DNA of 64,000 nucleotides from Limnohabitans sp. 103DPR2 (GTDB lineage: Bacteria; Pseudomonadota; Gammaproteobacteria; Burkholderiales; Burkholderiaceae_C), in NCBI RefSeq assembly GCF_001412575.1, contig NZ_CP011834.1, forward strand, positions 2,418,001 through 2,482,000. Reading direction: 5' to 3'. Below, one piece after another: positions 28,803 to 36,096 of the stretch (within the stretch, counting starts at the first letter, position 1; each line of letters starts with the position of its first letter). The notes beneath the pieces were generated by a model. The model saw only the letters and a program-made list of their open reading frames with translations, had not been told where the DNA came from and searched no databases. The translations under genes were made by a program, and so were the position numbers.

Positions 28803-28990
28803 TTATTTTCCTAATATATCGATGCTAGAGGGTTAGATAATGTTTTATTATATTTTAATAAGGCGATAATCTGATTATTAAAATCATAAATTATTAATCA
28901 AGTTAGATTATTTTTAGCAATTACCTTATCTATCCTTCTTCCATCTAACAAAATAACTTTAAATTGCCAATCTTCAGCAATTAGAGTATC
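28803..28990. other. AT-rich tract upstream of hns and into the CNNM gene
   Basis: About 190 bases of very AT-rich sequence (for example TTTTATTATATTTTAATAAG at 28842-28861) compared with its G+C-richer surroundings. It covers the whole hns upstream region and also the last 90 or so bases of the neighbouring CNNM-type gene. It probably holds the hns promoter and could be an H-NS binding region. No precise -10/-35 pair is obvious because of the low complexity. Confidence 0.7.
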
Positions 28991-30187
28991 ACCAACCTTA
29001 GGTAAATAACCCAATTCCGCCAATATAAATCCTCCCAAGGTATTGAACAAACCTCGGTCTTCGCCATTAATTTGCTTAATTTCCAATCTGGCCTTCAACT
29101 CATTGATGGGCATTAAGCCGTCTAACAGCCAAGAACCATCTTCTTGCGCAGTGGCCCAAGCGTCGGCAAGCTGCAAAGGTTGCAATTCACCTGTAATGGC
29201 CTCTAACAAATCACGCGGGGTTAACAAACCTTGCACGACCCCGTATTCATCCACGACGAACACCATGCGTCCTGACTTGCCTCGCAGTTGCTCAAGCAAT
29301 GACATGCCACTGAGGGTTTCAGGCACAAACGTAGCGGGAATGGCATATTTTTCAACAGGGTCTTGTTGAGAATCGATCGAAACCAATCGAGCCAAACTGA
29401 CAACACCCAAAACATTGTCCAAACTACTTTTGCAGACGGGATACCAAGAATGTCCGTGCGCCCCATCTTGAAGGCCGACTTTTGCCAAACATTGGGCCAC
29501 GCTTAAGCTGCCGTCGAACCATTCAATGTCCAAACGGGGCACCATCAATGAGGTTAGGGGGCGGTCGTCGAGGTGAAATACATTTCGAACCATCTGATGT
29601 TCATGGGCCTCAATCAAGCCCGCATCAACTCCCTCCTCCAGGCTGGCCGTGATTTCCTCTTCGGTCACTGCCCGGTTGCCTCGGGTGTCGATTTGCAACA
29701 TTTTCAGAACGGCATGGGTGGTCAGTGAAAGCAAACCTACAAACGGCTTGGCAATGCCGGCAAGCCATGCCATAGGCCTGGCAACCAACCTGGCCACTGG
29801 CTCGGGGTACAGCTGGCCAATGCGTTTGGGGACCAGTTCACCGAAGATGATGGTCGTGAACGTGATGACCGTGACCACCAAGGCCGTGGCCGTGATGGCA
29901 GCAGCGGATTCTGTAATTCCCAGGCCAACCAGCCAAACGGCAACATCGCCACTGAAAGCTGCCTCGCCCACAATGCCATTCAGGACGCCAATAGAGGTAA
30001 TGCCCACCTGCACGGTCGACAAAAATTGGGTTGGGTTTTCAAGCAGTTTGAGCGCCGTGGCTGCTCCTTTATCCCCGGCCTCTTCCATCGCCGCCAGTCG
30101 GGCTTTGCGGCTGGAGGCCAAGGCCAACTCGGACATGGCAAAGAGCCCGTTGATGAGGGTTAACAGTGCAATCAGTAAAAAATCCAT
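28898..30187 (-). CDS. CNNM/CorC-type transmembrane protein (hemolysin-like, DUF21-CBS-CorC)
   Basis: A 429-residue integral membrane protein. An N-terminal DUF21 domain (about 1-190, several hydrophobic segments, ELVPKRIGQLYPEPVA) is followed by a pair of CBS domains (about 205-330, with SLMVPRLDIEWFD and VVDEYGVVQGLLTPRDLLEA) and a C-terminal CorC_HlyC domain (about 345-425, ending FKVILLDGRRIDKVI). Members are linked to magnesium and cobalt export or homeostasis; the old hemolysin label is not evidence of toxicity. The last 30 codons are much more AT-rich than the rest. Divergent from apaH, 111 bp apart. Confidence 0.9.
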   Translation of the reverse strand: MDFLLIALLTLINGLFAMSELALASSRKARLAAMEEAGDKGAATALKLLENPTQFLSTVQVGITSIGVLNGIVGEAAFSGDVAVWLVGLGITESAAAITATALVVTVITFTTIIFGELVPKRIGQLYPEPVARLVARPMAWLAGIAKPFVGLLSLTTHAVLKMLQIDTRGNRAVTEEEITASLEEGVDAGLIEAHEHQMVRNVFHLDDRPLTSLMVPRLDIEWFDGSLSVAQCLAKVGLQDGAHGHSWYPVCKSSLDNVLGVVSLARLVSIDSQQDPVEKYAIPATFVPETLSGMSLLEQLRGKSGRMVFVVDEYGVVQGLLTPRDLLEAITGELQPLQLADAWATAQEDGSWLLDGLMPINELKARLEIKQINGEDRGLFNTLGGFILAELGYLPKVGDTLIAEDWQFKVILLDGRRIDKVIAKNNLT

Positions 30188-30298
30188 CCCCTGATTGTGC
30201 CAAGGCCCGAACTCGAAAGAAACACACTTCTTCTTTCAAGGGTCAATTCTTCAAGAAATACATCGACAATGTCGCATTCAGCTTGATTTTGGAAGTCA

Positions 30299-31129
30299 AT
30301 GTCAGTTTTTTGGGTGGGCGATATTCAAGGTTGCGATGAACCACTGGGTCAAATGCTAGACCAAGTGGGGTTTTCAGCCAGCCGCGATCGACTCTATGTC
30401 TTGGGTGACTTGGTCAACCGTGGACCCAGCTCTCTGGCGGTCTTGCGCCGCCTCTACAGTCTGGGCTCAAGCGTTCAATGCGTCTTGGGCAACCATGATT
30501 TGCATTTGCTGGCCCTTTCAGCGGGTGCGCGAGCGCCTGGTGCATCCGACACCCTCAACGACATTCTTCAAGCGCCAGACAAGGGCACCTTGCTGCATTG
30601 GTTAAAGCACCAGTCCATTGCCATTTACCAAGAAGATGTTTTGATGGTTCATGCAGGCGTTTTGCCTCAATGGACTTTGGAAGAAACTTTGTCATTGGCC
30701 CGAGAACTGGAAAACATTTTGCAAAGTGACGAGGCCGATGCGTTTTTCATGAACATGTACGGCAACGAGCCCGCACAATGGCAAGCTCAACTCCAAGGCA
30801 TGGCGCGCTGGCGCTGTGCACTTAATGCTTTCACGCGCCTTCGCTTTTGCTCACTCACAGGCGCCATGGAATTTGCGACCAAAGAGAATGCGGCCAAGGC
30901 ACCTCAGGGCTACATGCCCTGGTTTGAAGTCCCGCAACGCCTAACCGCCAACACCACCATCGCCTTCGGTCATTGGTCAACCTTGGGCGCTGTTGAGCGT
31001 CAGGACATCTGGGCCTTGGACACGGGTTGCATCTGGGGTGGATGCCTTACAGCATTGCAACGCGATCACGTCGGTGCGCCACCAAAGCGCATCGAGATCA
31101 AGTGCCCCAGTTATCAAAAACCATTTTGA
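30299..31129 (+). CDS. apaH: symmetrical Ap4A hydrolase
   Basis: Cleaves diadenosine tetraphosphate to two ADP and can remove Np4 caps from RNA. The 276-residue metallophosphatase shows VGDIQGCDEPL, VLGDLVNRGP and VLGNHDLHLL, the metal-binding signatures of the PPP family, and later MVHAGVLPQW and FGHWSTLG. The length matches E. coli ApaH (280). It is followed 29 bp later by the Nudix gene. Confidence 0.95.
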   Translation: MSVFWVGDIQGCDEPLGQMLDQVGFSASRDRLYVLGDLVNRGPSSLAVLRRLYSLGSSVQCVLGNHDLHLLALSAGARAPGASDTLNDILQAPDKGTLLHWLKHQSIAIYQEDVLMVHAGVLPQWTLEETLSLARELENILQSDEADAFFMNMYGNEPAQWQAQLQGMARWRCALNAFTRLRFCSLTGAMEFATKENAAKAPQGYMPWFEVPQRLTANTTIAFGHWSTLGAVERQDIWALDTGCIWGGCLTALQRDHVGAPPKRIEIKCPSYQKPF

Positions 31130-31158
31130 AATTCACGCCACCCCATTGAACACACCAT

Positions 31159-31878
31159 ATGAAAAGCTCATTGGGATTTGACCCTCGCGACATACCATGG
31201 ACAAGCCCTTTGGGTGAATGGCCCGCCTTGTCGCAAGAACACTTGGTGGCCGATCGATTGAAAGCGGTCTTCAAAAATCCGCCTGATTGGTCACCTGAAG
31301 TTAAACGTGAACCCGCGCTAGGACAACGTCCGGCCAAAGCGGCCGCTGTTCTCATTCCCATCGTGCTCAGAGGCGATCAAGGCTCTGAGCCACACATCCT
31401 TCTGACACAGCGCACCATGCACCTGTCTTCGCATGCCGGACAAATTGCATTTCCTGGCGGCAAGGTCGATGCAGAAGATTCATCGGTTGAGGCTGCTGCG
31501 CTCCGAGAAGCCCAAGAAGAAGTAGGTTTGGCCCCTCAGTTTGTCGAGATCTTGGGAACCTTGCCCGAATACATCACTGGCACAGCTTTTCACATCACGC
31601 CGGTGGTGGGACTGGTCTCCCCCCAGCACGAAATCACGCCCAATGCTTTCGAAGTCGAGGCCGTTTTTGAAGTGCCCCTGGCATTTCTCATGAATCCAGC
31701 CAACCACCGCTTGCATATGTGGGAGCGCGACGGGGTTTCTCGACGGTGGTATTCCATGCCGTACCACGAACCCAGCGGCTTGCCCACACAGCCCCCCACT
31801 GAGCGTTTCATTTGGGGCGCGACGGCAGGCATGATTCGGAACTTTTATCGCTTTTTATTGGCAGCGAATTCTTTATGA
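31159..31878 (+). CDS. Nudix hydrolase, CoA pyrophosphatase-like
   Basis: A 239-residue Nudix protein. The core box GGKVDAEDSSVEAAALREAQ followed by EEVGL, with LSSHAGQIAFPGG just before it, is the extended UPF0035 signature of CoA pyrophosphatases (NudL/PCD1 type). The inferred role is clearing oxidised or excess CoA to phosphopantetheine and adenosine 3',5'-bisphosphate. The N-terminal 50 residues are variable. It sits between apaH and the CobD/CbiB-like gene, with 29 bp and 7 bp gaps, so the three may be one transcript. Confidence 0.87.
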   Translation: MKSSLGFDPRDIPWTSPLGEWPALSQEHLVADRLKAVFKNPPDWSPEVKREPALGQRPAKAAAVLIPIVLRGDQGSEPHILLTQRTMHLSSHAGQIAFPGGKVDAEDSSVEAAALREAQEEVGLAPQFVEILGTLPEYITGTAFHITPVVGLVSPQHEITPNAFEVEAVFEVPLAFLMNPANHRLHMWERDGVSRRWYSMPYHEPSGLPTQPPTERFIWGATAGMIRNFYRFLLAANSL

Positions 31879-31885
31879 TGCGGCT

Positions 31886-32860
31886 ATGAGCTTTTTTTCC
31901 ATCTTTTTGGCGCTCGTCATCGAGCAAGCAAGGCCTATGAGCCCCACTCACTTTTTGCACCAGTGGCTGCGAAAGTGGGCTGATTGGGTCACCTCGCACG
32001 TTGATGGTGGTACGCGCCCTCAAGCTTGGCTTGCTTGGGGTTTGATGATCGGCGCACCTGCTGGCTTGGCCGTCCTCATTCACTGGTTGTTGGCGTTTTT
32101 TCTAGGATGGTTTTTTGCCATCGTCTGGAACGTCGCATTGCTCTATGTCACCTTGGGGTTCCGACAGTTCAGTCACCATTTCACGGGCATCCGCGATGCG
32201 TTAAACGACGGCGACGAATCGCTTGCTCGAAAGTTATTGGCTGAATGGCAACAAGTTGAAATCAATGAACTGCCTCGCAATGAAATTGTACGGCATGTCA
32301 TTGAACACTCTATTTTGTCTGCACACCGTCACGTCTTTGGCGTTTTCTTCAGCTATGCATTGCTATCGGTCATAGGCTTGGGGCCAGTAGGCGCAGTGGT
32401 CTACCGCATTTCTGAATTTGCAAAACGCTACAGCGAGTCAGCCGCCAGCTTGTCGCAACAGTCCATCGCTGGCAATACCGCCCAAACCCATTGGATCAGT
32501 GACGCTTTGAAGTCAGTGTCCCACGAAGCTTGGCATGCCATCGATTGGCTTCCTTCCAGAGCGACGGCCATGGGCTTTGCCATCATGGGCAGTTTTGAGG
32601 ATGCAATGGACGGATGGCGTCACCATTCTGAAAAGTTTCCAGATGACAACGATGGGGTCATCTTGGCAGCCACATCAGGTGCTATCAATGTGCAATTGGG
32701 CGGCGCCGCATTGCAACCCGATTCGCCAGGGAGCAGCAGCACGCCGGGTCGCCCCCCCGAACTTTCACATTTTGCGCAGGTTGTCGGATTGGTCTGGCGT
32801 ACCGTGATCATGTGGTTGGTGTTGGTGGCCTTGCTGTCATTGGCAAACCTGCTGGGCTAA
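31886..32860 (+). CDS. CobD/CbiB-family membrane protein
   Basis: A 324-residue integral membrane protein with hydrophobic segments near 50-90, 150-175 and 305-322, resembling the CobD/CbiB (AmpE-related) family. Recognisable parts are SIFLALVIEQARPM, ELPRNEIVRHVIEHSILSAH and GLGPVGAVVYRISEFAKRYS. True CbiB makes adenosylcobinamide, but no cobalamin gene is nearby. Burkholderiales carry this variant as a stand-alone gene of unsettled function, so I do not call it cobD. It starts 7 bp after the Nudix stop and converges with rsgA, 13 bp apart. Confidence 0.8.
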   Translation: MSFFSIFLALVIEQARPMSPTHFLHQWLRKWADWVTSHVDGGTRPQAWLAWGLMIGAPAGLAVLIHWLLAFFLGWFFAIVWNVALLYVTLGFRQFSHHFTGIRDALNDGDESLARKLLAEWQQVEINELPRNEIVRHVIEHSILSAHRHVFGVFFSYALLSVIGLGPVGAVVYRISEFAKRYSESAASLSQQSIAGNTAQTHWISDALKSVSHEAWHAIDWLPSRATAMGFAIMGSFEDAMDGWRHHSEKFPDDNDGVILAATSGAINVQLGGAALQPDSPGSSSTPGRPPELSHFAQVVGLVWRTVIMWLVLVALLSLANLLG

Positions 32861-32873
32861 GTTGCCCCAACTT

Positions 32874-33893
32874 TTACCAACGCTGCTGACCTAGTTCTTC
32901 GAACAGCTGGGCATAAATTCGGTGACGCCGGGTACTCACCTCGGTTGGCTGAAGCGCCAGCGACTCATCCTTTTGCAAGGCAGCCAATACACCGCAACCT
33001 GGCTCATGCAAATGCGTGCAGTTGTAGAACTTGCAAGTCGAAATAAATGGCTTTAAATCAAGCATGCAAGAGGCCAATTGATTTTGAGGAATATGCTGCA
33101 AACCAAACTCTTGAAATCCTGGCGAGTCAATGATGGCAGTTCCGGTATTCTCTTTTTGCAGGCTAGCGGGTCTGTCACCCACCCAGTAAAGCGAGGTGCT
33201 GGTGGTGGTGTGCTTGCCAGAATTCAGCGCTTGCGAAATCTCCCCGGTCAACGCACGTGCATTAGGAACCAAGGCATTCACCAAGGTACTTTTGCCAGCG
33301 CCAGAAGGGCCTAATATCAAGCTTGTTTTGCCCGCCATCTCTGCTTGCAAAAGCTGCAATGAGTCATTGGTTTCGTTGGATGTCTTCAACTGCAAAGGCA
33401 TGACGTTGTAACCCATTTGGCGGTAAGCCGTCAATCTCTGCCAAGCTTGCGTGAAAGCTTCACCCAAATCACTTTTATTCAGAACAATCAAAGGCTTGAT
33501 GTGCTCAGCCTCGGCCGCAATCAAGGCTCTAGACAATTGGGTTTCAGAAAATTCAGGTTCTGCCGCCAACAAGATCAAGACCTGATCAAGGTTCGCTGCA
33601 AAGGATTTGGTTCGCACTTCATCCCTGCGATAGAACAGATTCTTTCGTTCCATGACACTTTCAATCGTGCCTTCATCCCCCGCGACTTGCCACCTGACAT
33701 GATCCCCCACGACTGCCTGACTTTTTTTACCTCGCGGATGGCAAATGATGCGAGTGCCATCGTCCAACTCCACAACACAATGCCGGCCATGTGTTGCCAC
33801 CACCAAGCCCAAGTTGAGGGCATCTTGCGTTGAAGCCGCCAAGGCTTGTGCCACCTTGGTTTTGGTGTGTGTGCGCTGATGGAGTTTACGCAT
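32874..33893 (-). CDS. rsgA: small ribosomal subunit biogenesis GTPase
   Basis: Circularly permuted GTPase that helps late 30S assembly. In the 339-residue protein the G4-type motif LNKSD precedes the P-loop LGPSGAGKSTLVNALVP, and G3 DSPGFQEF follows. The C-terminal zinc knuckle is in CKFYNCTHLHEPGC. The N-terminal OB-fold includes VELDDGTRIICHPRGK. Its start overlaps the end of the M48 protease gene by 8 bases, which suggests coupled translation. Confidence 0.95.
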   Translation of the reverse strand: MRKLHQRTHTKTKVAQALAASTQDALNLGLVVATHGRHCVVELDDGTRIICHPRGKKSQAVVGDHVRWQVAGDEGTIESVMERKNLFYRRDEVRTKSFAANLDQVLILLAAEPEFSETQLSRALIAAEAEHIKPLIVLNKSDLGEAFTQAWQRLTAYRQMGYNVMPLQLKTSNETNDSLQLLQAEMAGKTSLILGPSGAGKSTLVNALVPNARALTGEISQALNSGKHTTTSTSLYWVGDRPASLQKENTGTAIIDSPGFQEFGLQHIPQNQLASCMLDLKPFISTCKFYNCTHLHEPGCGVLAALQKDESLALQPTEVSTRRHRIYAQLFEELGQQRW

Positions 33894-35145
33894 CTTGCAT
33901 GCGAGCCAATCGCAAACTGGCCGGCGGGTGAGAGTAATAAAACGTCACATAAAGAGGGTCTGGCGTCAATGTAGAGGCATTGTCTTGATAGAGCTTGAGC
34001 AAGGCTGACTTCAAATCAGCCGCAGGTGTTTGTGAAACCGCATAGGCATCCGCTTCGTACTCTTGCACCCTTGAGCGCCAAGAAGACAGCGGGGCCAGTA
34101 AAAATGTGAAGACTGGAACCACCAACATGAAGAGCAGAAGGGCCACAGCTTCATTGCCTGAATTCAAATTCGGCATGACACCCAATCCTGTGTAAAACCA
34201 AACTTGCTGAGACGCAAAACCTAAAACGGCCAGTCCCAACAGGGTGGTGACAAAACTGGTGGCCATCATCTTCACAATGTGCCGGTGTTTGAAATGCCCC
34301 AACTCATGCGCCAGCACAGCCTCCATTTCAGAGGGCGACAGTTGCTTGAGCAAGGTGTCAAAAAACACCACACGTTTGCTGGCACCAAAGCCTGTGAAGA
34401 AGGCATTGGAATGGGCTGACCGCTTACTGCCATCCATGACAAAAAAACCTTTTGCTGTAAATCCTGCACGCTGCATCAGGCCATTCACACGTGCCTTCAA
34501 GACATCATCTTCAAGCGGCGTGAACTTGTTGAACAAGGGCATGATCACATTGGGGGCAATGGCCATTAAAAACAATTGCCAGAAGACCAAGGCACACCAA
34601 GTCCAGAGCCACCAATAAACGCCGCCTACTTGCATTAACCACAAAATCAATGCAACGAGCGGCACACCGAGTACCAGCCCCAGCACCAAACCTTTTGCTG
34701 CATCACTTAGCCACAAAGACCATGTCATTTTGTTAAAGCCAAACTTTTGCTCCAGCACAAATGTTTGATACAAGGACAGTGGCAAGTCGAGTAATCCACC
34801 GATCAAGGTGAAGCACAAGACCAACACGACTTGTTGCCAAATGCCAGGCGACATGAACGTCAACACCAAGGCATTCAAGGCGCTTAAACCACCCAACAGG
34901 GTCCAGCCCACCAATACCGCGGCATCAATCAAAATATCAAGTTGAGACACTTTGGCCTTGGCCAAGGTGTAGTCAGCCGCCTTCTGATGTTCCGCCAAAG
35001 AAATATGACTGGCAAATGCGCTGGGGACTTCACTGCGATGACTGGCCACATGGCGCACTTGTCTGGCGTTCAACCAAAGTTTCAATAAAACATTGGTCAG
35101 TAACGCGCCTACCAATAAATAAGTCAGGGTCAGAGTCGAATTCAT
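33886..35145 (-). CDS. M48 family metalloprotease (Ste24-like)
   Basis: A 419-residue multi-pass zinc metalloprotease. HELGH is at 280-284 and the third ligand is in [10 protein letters not shown] at about 358. The N-terminal M48 region ([20 protein letters not shown]) marks the CAAX/Ste24-like subgroup, distinct from HtpX. Bacterial members are thought to act in membrane-protein quality control; no CAAX prenylation is expected. The context with rsgA and orn is conserved in Burkholderiales, to my knowledge. Divergent from orn, 66 bp apart. Confidence 0.9.
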   Translation of the reverse strand: MNSTLTLTYLLVGALLTNVLLKLWLNARQVRHVASHRSEVPSAFASHISLAEHQKAADYTLAKAKVSQLDILIDAAVLVGWTLLGGLSALNALVLTFMSPGIWQQVVLVLCFTLIGGLLDLPLSLYQTFVLEQKFGFNKMTWSLWLSDAAKGLVLGLVLGVPLVALILWLMQVGGVYWWLWTWCALVFWQLFLMAIAPNVIMPLFNKFTPLEDDVLKARVNGLMQRAGFTAKGFFVMDGSKRSAHSNAFFTGFGASKRVVFFDTLLKQLSPSEMEAVLAHELGHFKHRHIVKMMATSFVTTLLGLAVLGFASQQVWFYTGLGVMPNLNSGNEAVALLLFMLVVPVFTFLLAPLSSWRSRVQEYEADAYAVSQTPAADLKSALLKLYQDNASTLTPDPLYVTFYYSHPPASLRLARMQDA

Positions 35146-35211
35146 AGACCGAAGTGTAGATCAGCTGACATCAGCGACAATCAGAACCTTCACGAAAAGC
35201 CATATTTTGAA

Positions 35212-35808
35212 ATGACAAGCCCTACACCCGACCATCACCCAGCAGAAAGTCATGACGCAACGCTTTCCAAGTCAGATGACAACTTGGTATGGATTGACTG
35301 TGAAATGACCGGGCTAGATCCCGAAAAAGAACGCCTGTTGGAAATTGCTGTTGTTGTCACCGGCCCTAATCTCACCCCCCGCGTTGAGGGCCCTGTCTGC
35401 GTCATTCATCAAAGTGACGAGCTGCTCAACAAAATGGATGCTTGGAACAAGGGCACGCATGGTCGCAGTGGCCTGATTGACAAAGTCAAAGCTTCCACCA
35501 CGACGGAGCAAGACGCTGAAGAACAGATTTTGGCATTCATCAAAAAGTACGTGTCAAAAAATGCATCGCCTCTTTGCGGCAACACCATCAGCCAAGACCG
35601 ACGATTTTTAGTCAAATTCATGCCCAAGCTGGAAGCCTATTTGCATTACCGCAATTTGGACGTGAGTACTTTGAAAGAACTCTCCAAACGCTGGAAGCCC
35701 GAAGTTTTCAACAGCTTCAAGAAACAACAGAAGCACACGGCGCTGGCCGATGTGCACGAATCGATTGAAGAGTTGGTGCATTACAGAGAGCATTTCATCA
35801 AGCTTTGA
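35212..35808 (+). CDS. orn: oligoribonuclease
   Basis: Degrades 2-5 nt RNA fragments and pGpG, the last step of mRNA and cyclic di-GMP turnover. The 198-residue DEDDh exonuclease begins its core at [20 protein letters not shown], has [13 protein letters not shown] and [13 protein letters not shown], and ends [24 protein letters not shown] in two readable pieces. The first 24 residues are a variable extension compared with the 181-residue E. coli form. The histidine and acidic catalytic residues are in place. Confidence 0.96.
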   Translation: MTSPTPDHHPAESHDATLSKSDDNLVWIDCEMTGLDPEKERLLEIAVVVTGPNLTPRVEGPVCVIHQSDELLNKMDAWNKGTHGRSGLIDKVKASTTTEQDAEEQILAFIKKYVSKNASPLCGNTISQDRRFLVKFMPKLEAYLHYRNLDVSTLKELSKRWKPEVFNSFKKQQKHTALADVHESIEELVHYREHFIKL

Positions 35809-35820
35809 GCTTCGCTCAAA
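35804..35820 (+). terminator. orn: possible weak terminator at the end of orn
   Basis: TTTGAGC pairs with GCTCAAA around a three-base loop, with the orn stop codon inside the stem. Only a short T-containing tail follows (TCATTTC), so this is a weak candidate at best. Confidence 0.4.
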
Positions 35821-35860
35821 TCATTTCAGGGAAAACCCGCACAAACTGAAAAAACTGTGC

Positions 35861-36088
35861 CATAATCGCCGGCTGAGCTGCAAACAGGCCTTGTGCCGCA
35901 GCCCTTGTGCATCACCCTTCATGCCTTTGACTCACTGATAAGAGTCACTCGACTGGAAAAGATGGCGCCATGACAACACGTCATGCCCACTCTCTTCAAA
36001 CAGCACCGAGCTCCGTTTGATGGTTGATGTTTTTTAACCATGAACGGCGCCACCGCAAATCTTGCGGACGTCCGTGCGAGAAAAAAAT
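35861..36088 (+). promoter_or_regulatory. long structured leader of the RhlE-type helicase
   Basis: A -10-like CATAAT at 35861-35866 (no good -35) would give a leader of about 215 bases. It holds four short hairpins: TGACTC/GAGTCA (35928-35947), CATGAC/GTCATG (35969-35985), ATGGTT/AACCAT (36020-36041) and CCGCAA/TTGCGG with a three-base loop (36053-36067). The last two lie just ahead of the helicase ATG. Regulation by structure, for example temperature or autoregulation, is an inference. The rest of the gap after orn (from 35809) shows nothing else. Confidence 0.55.
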
Positions 36089-36096
36089 ATGACTGA
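36040..36096 (+). CDS. possible 18-codon upstream ORF overlapping the helicase start
   Basis: ATG at 36040 opens an 18-residue frame (MNGATANLADVRARKKYD) that stops at 36094-36096, eight bases inside the helicase gene in another frame. The overlap would permit translational coupling. No strong ribosome site precedes it and there is no conservation evidence available here, so it may be chance. Confidence 0.3.
   Translation: MNGATANLADVRARKKYD

Noticed and set aside
28898..30187. The CNNM-type protein as a hemolysin toxin.
   Set aside because: DUF21-CBS-CorC proteins carry the hemolysin name for historical reasons. Nothing here indicates a secreted or pore-forming toxin.
31886..32860. CobD/CbiB homologue as proof of cobalamin synthesis.
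   Set aside because: No other cobalamin gene is present and this variant is widespread as a stand-alone gene.
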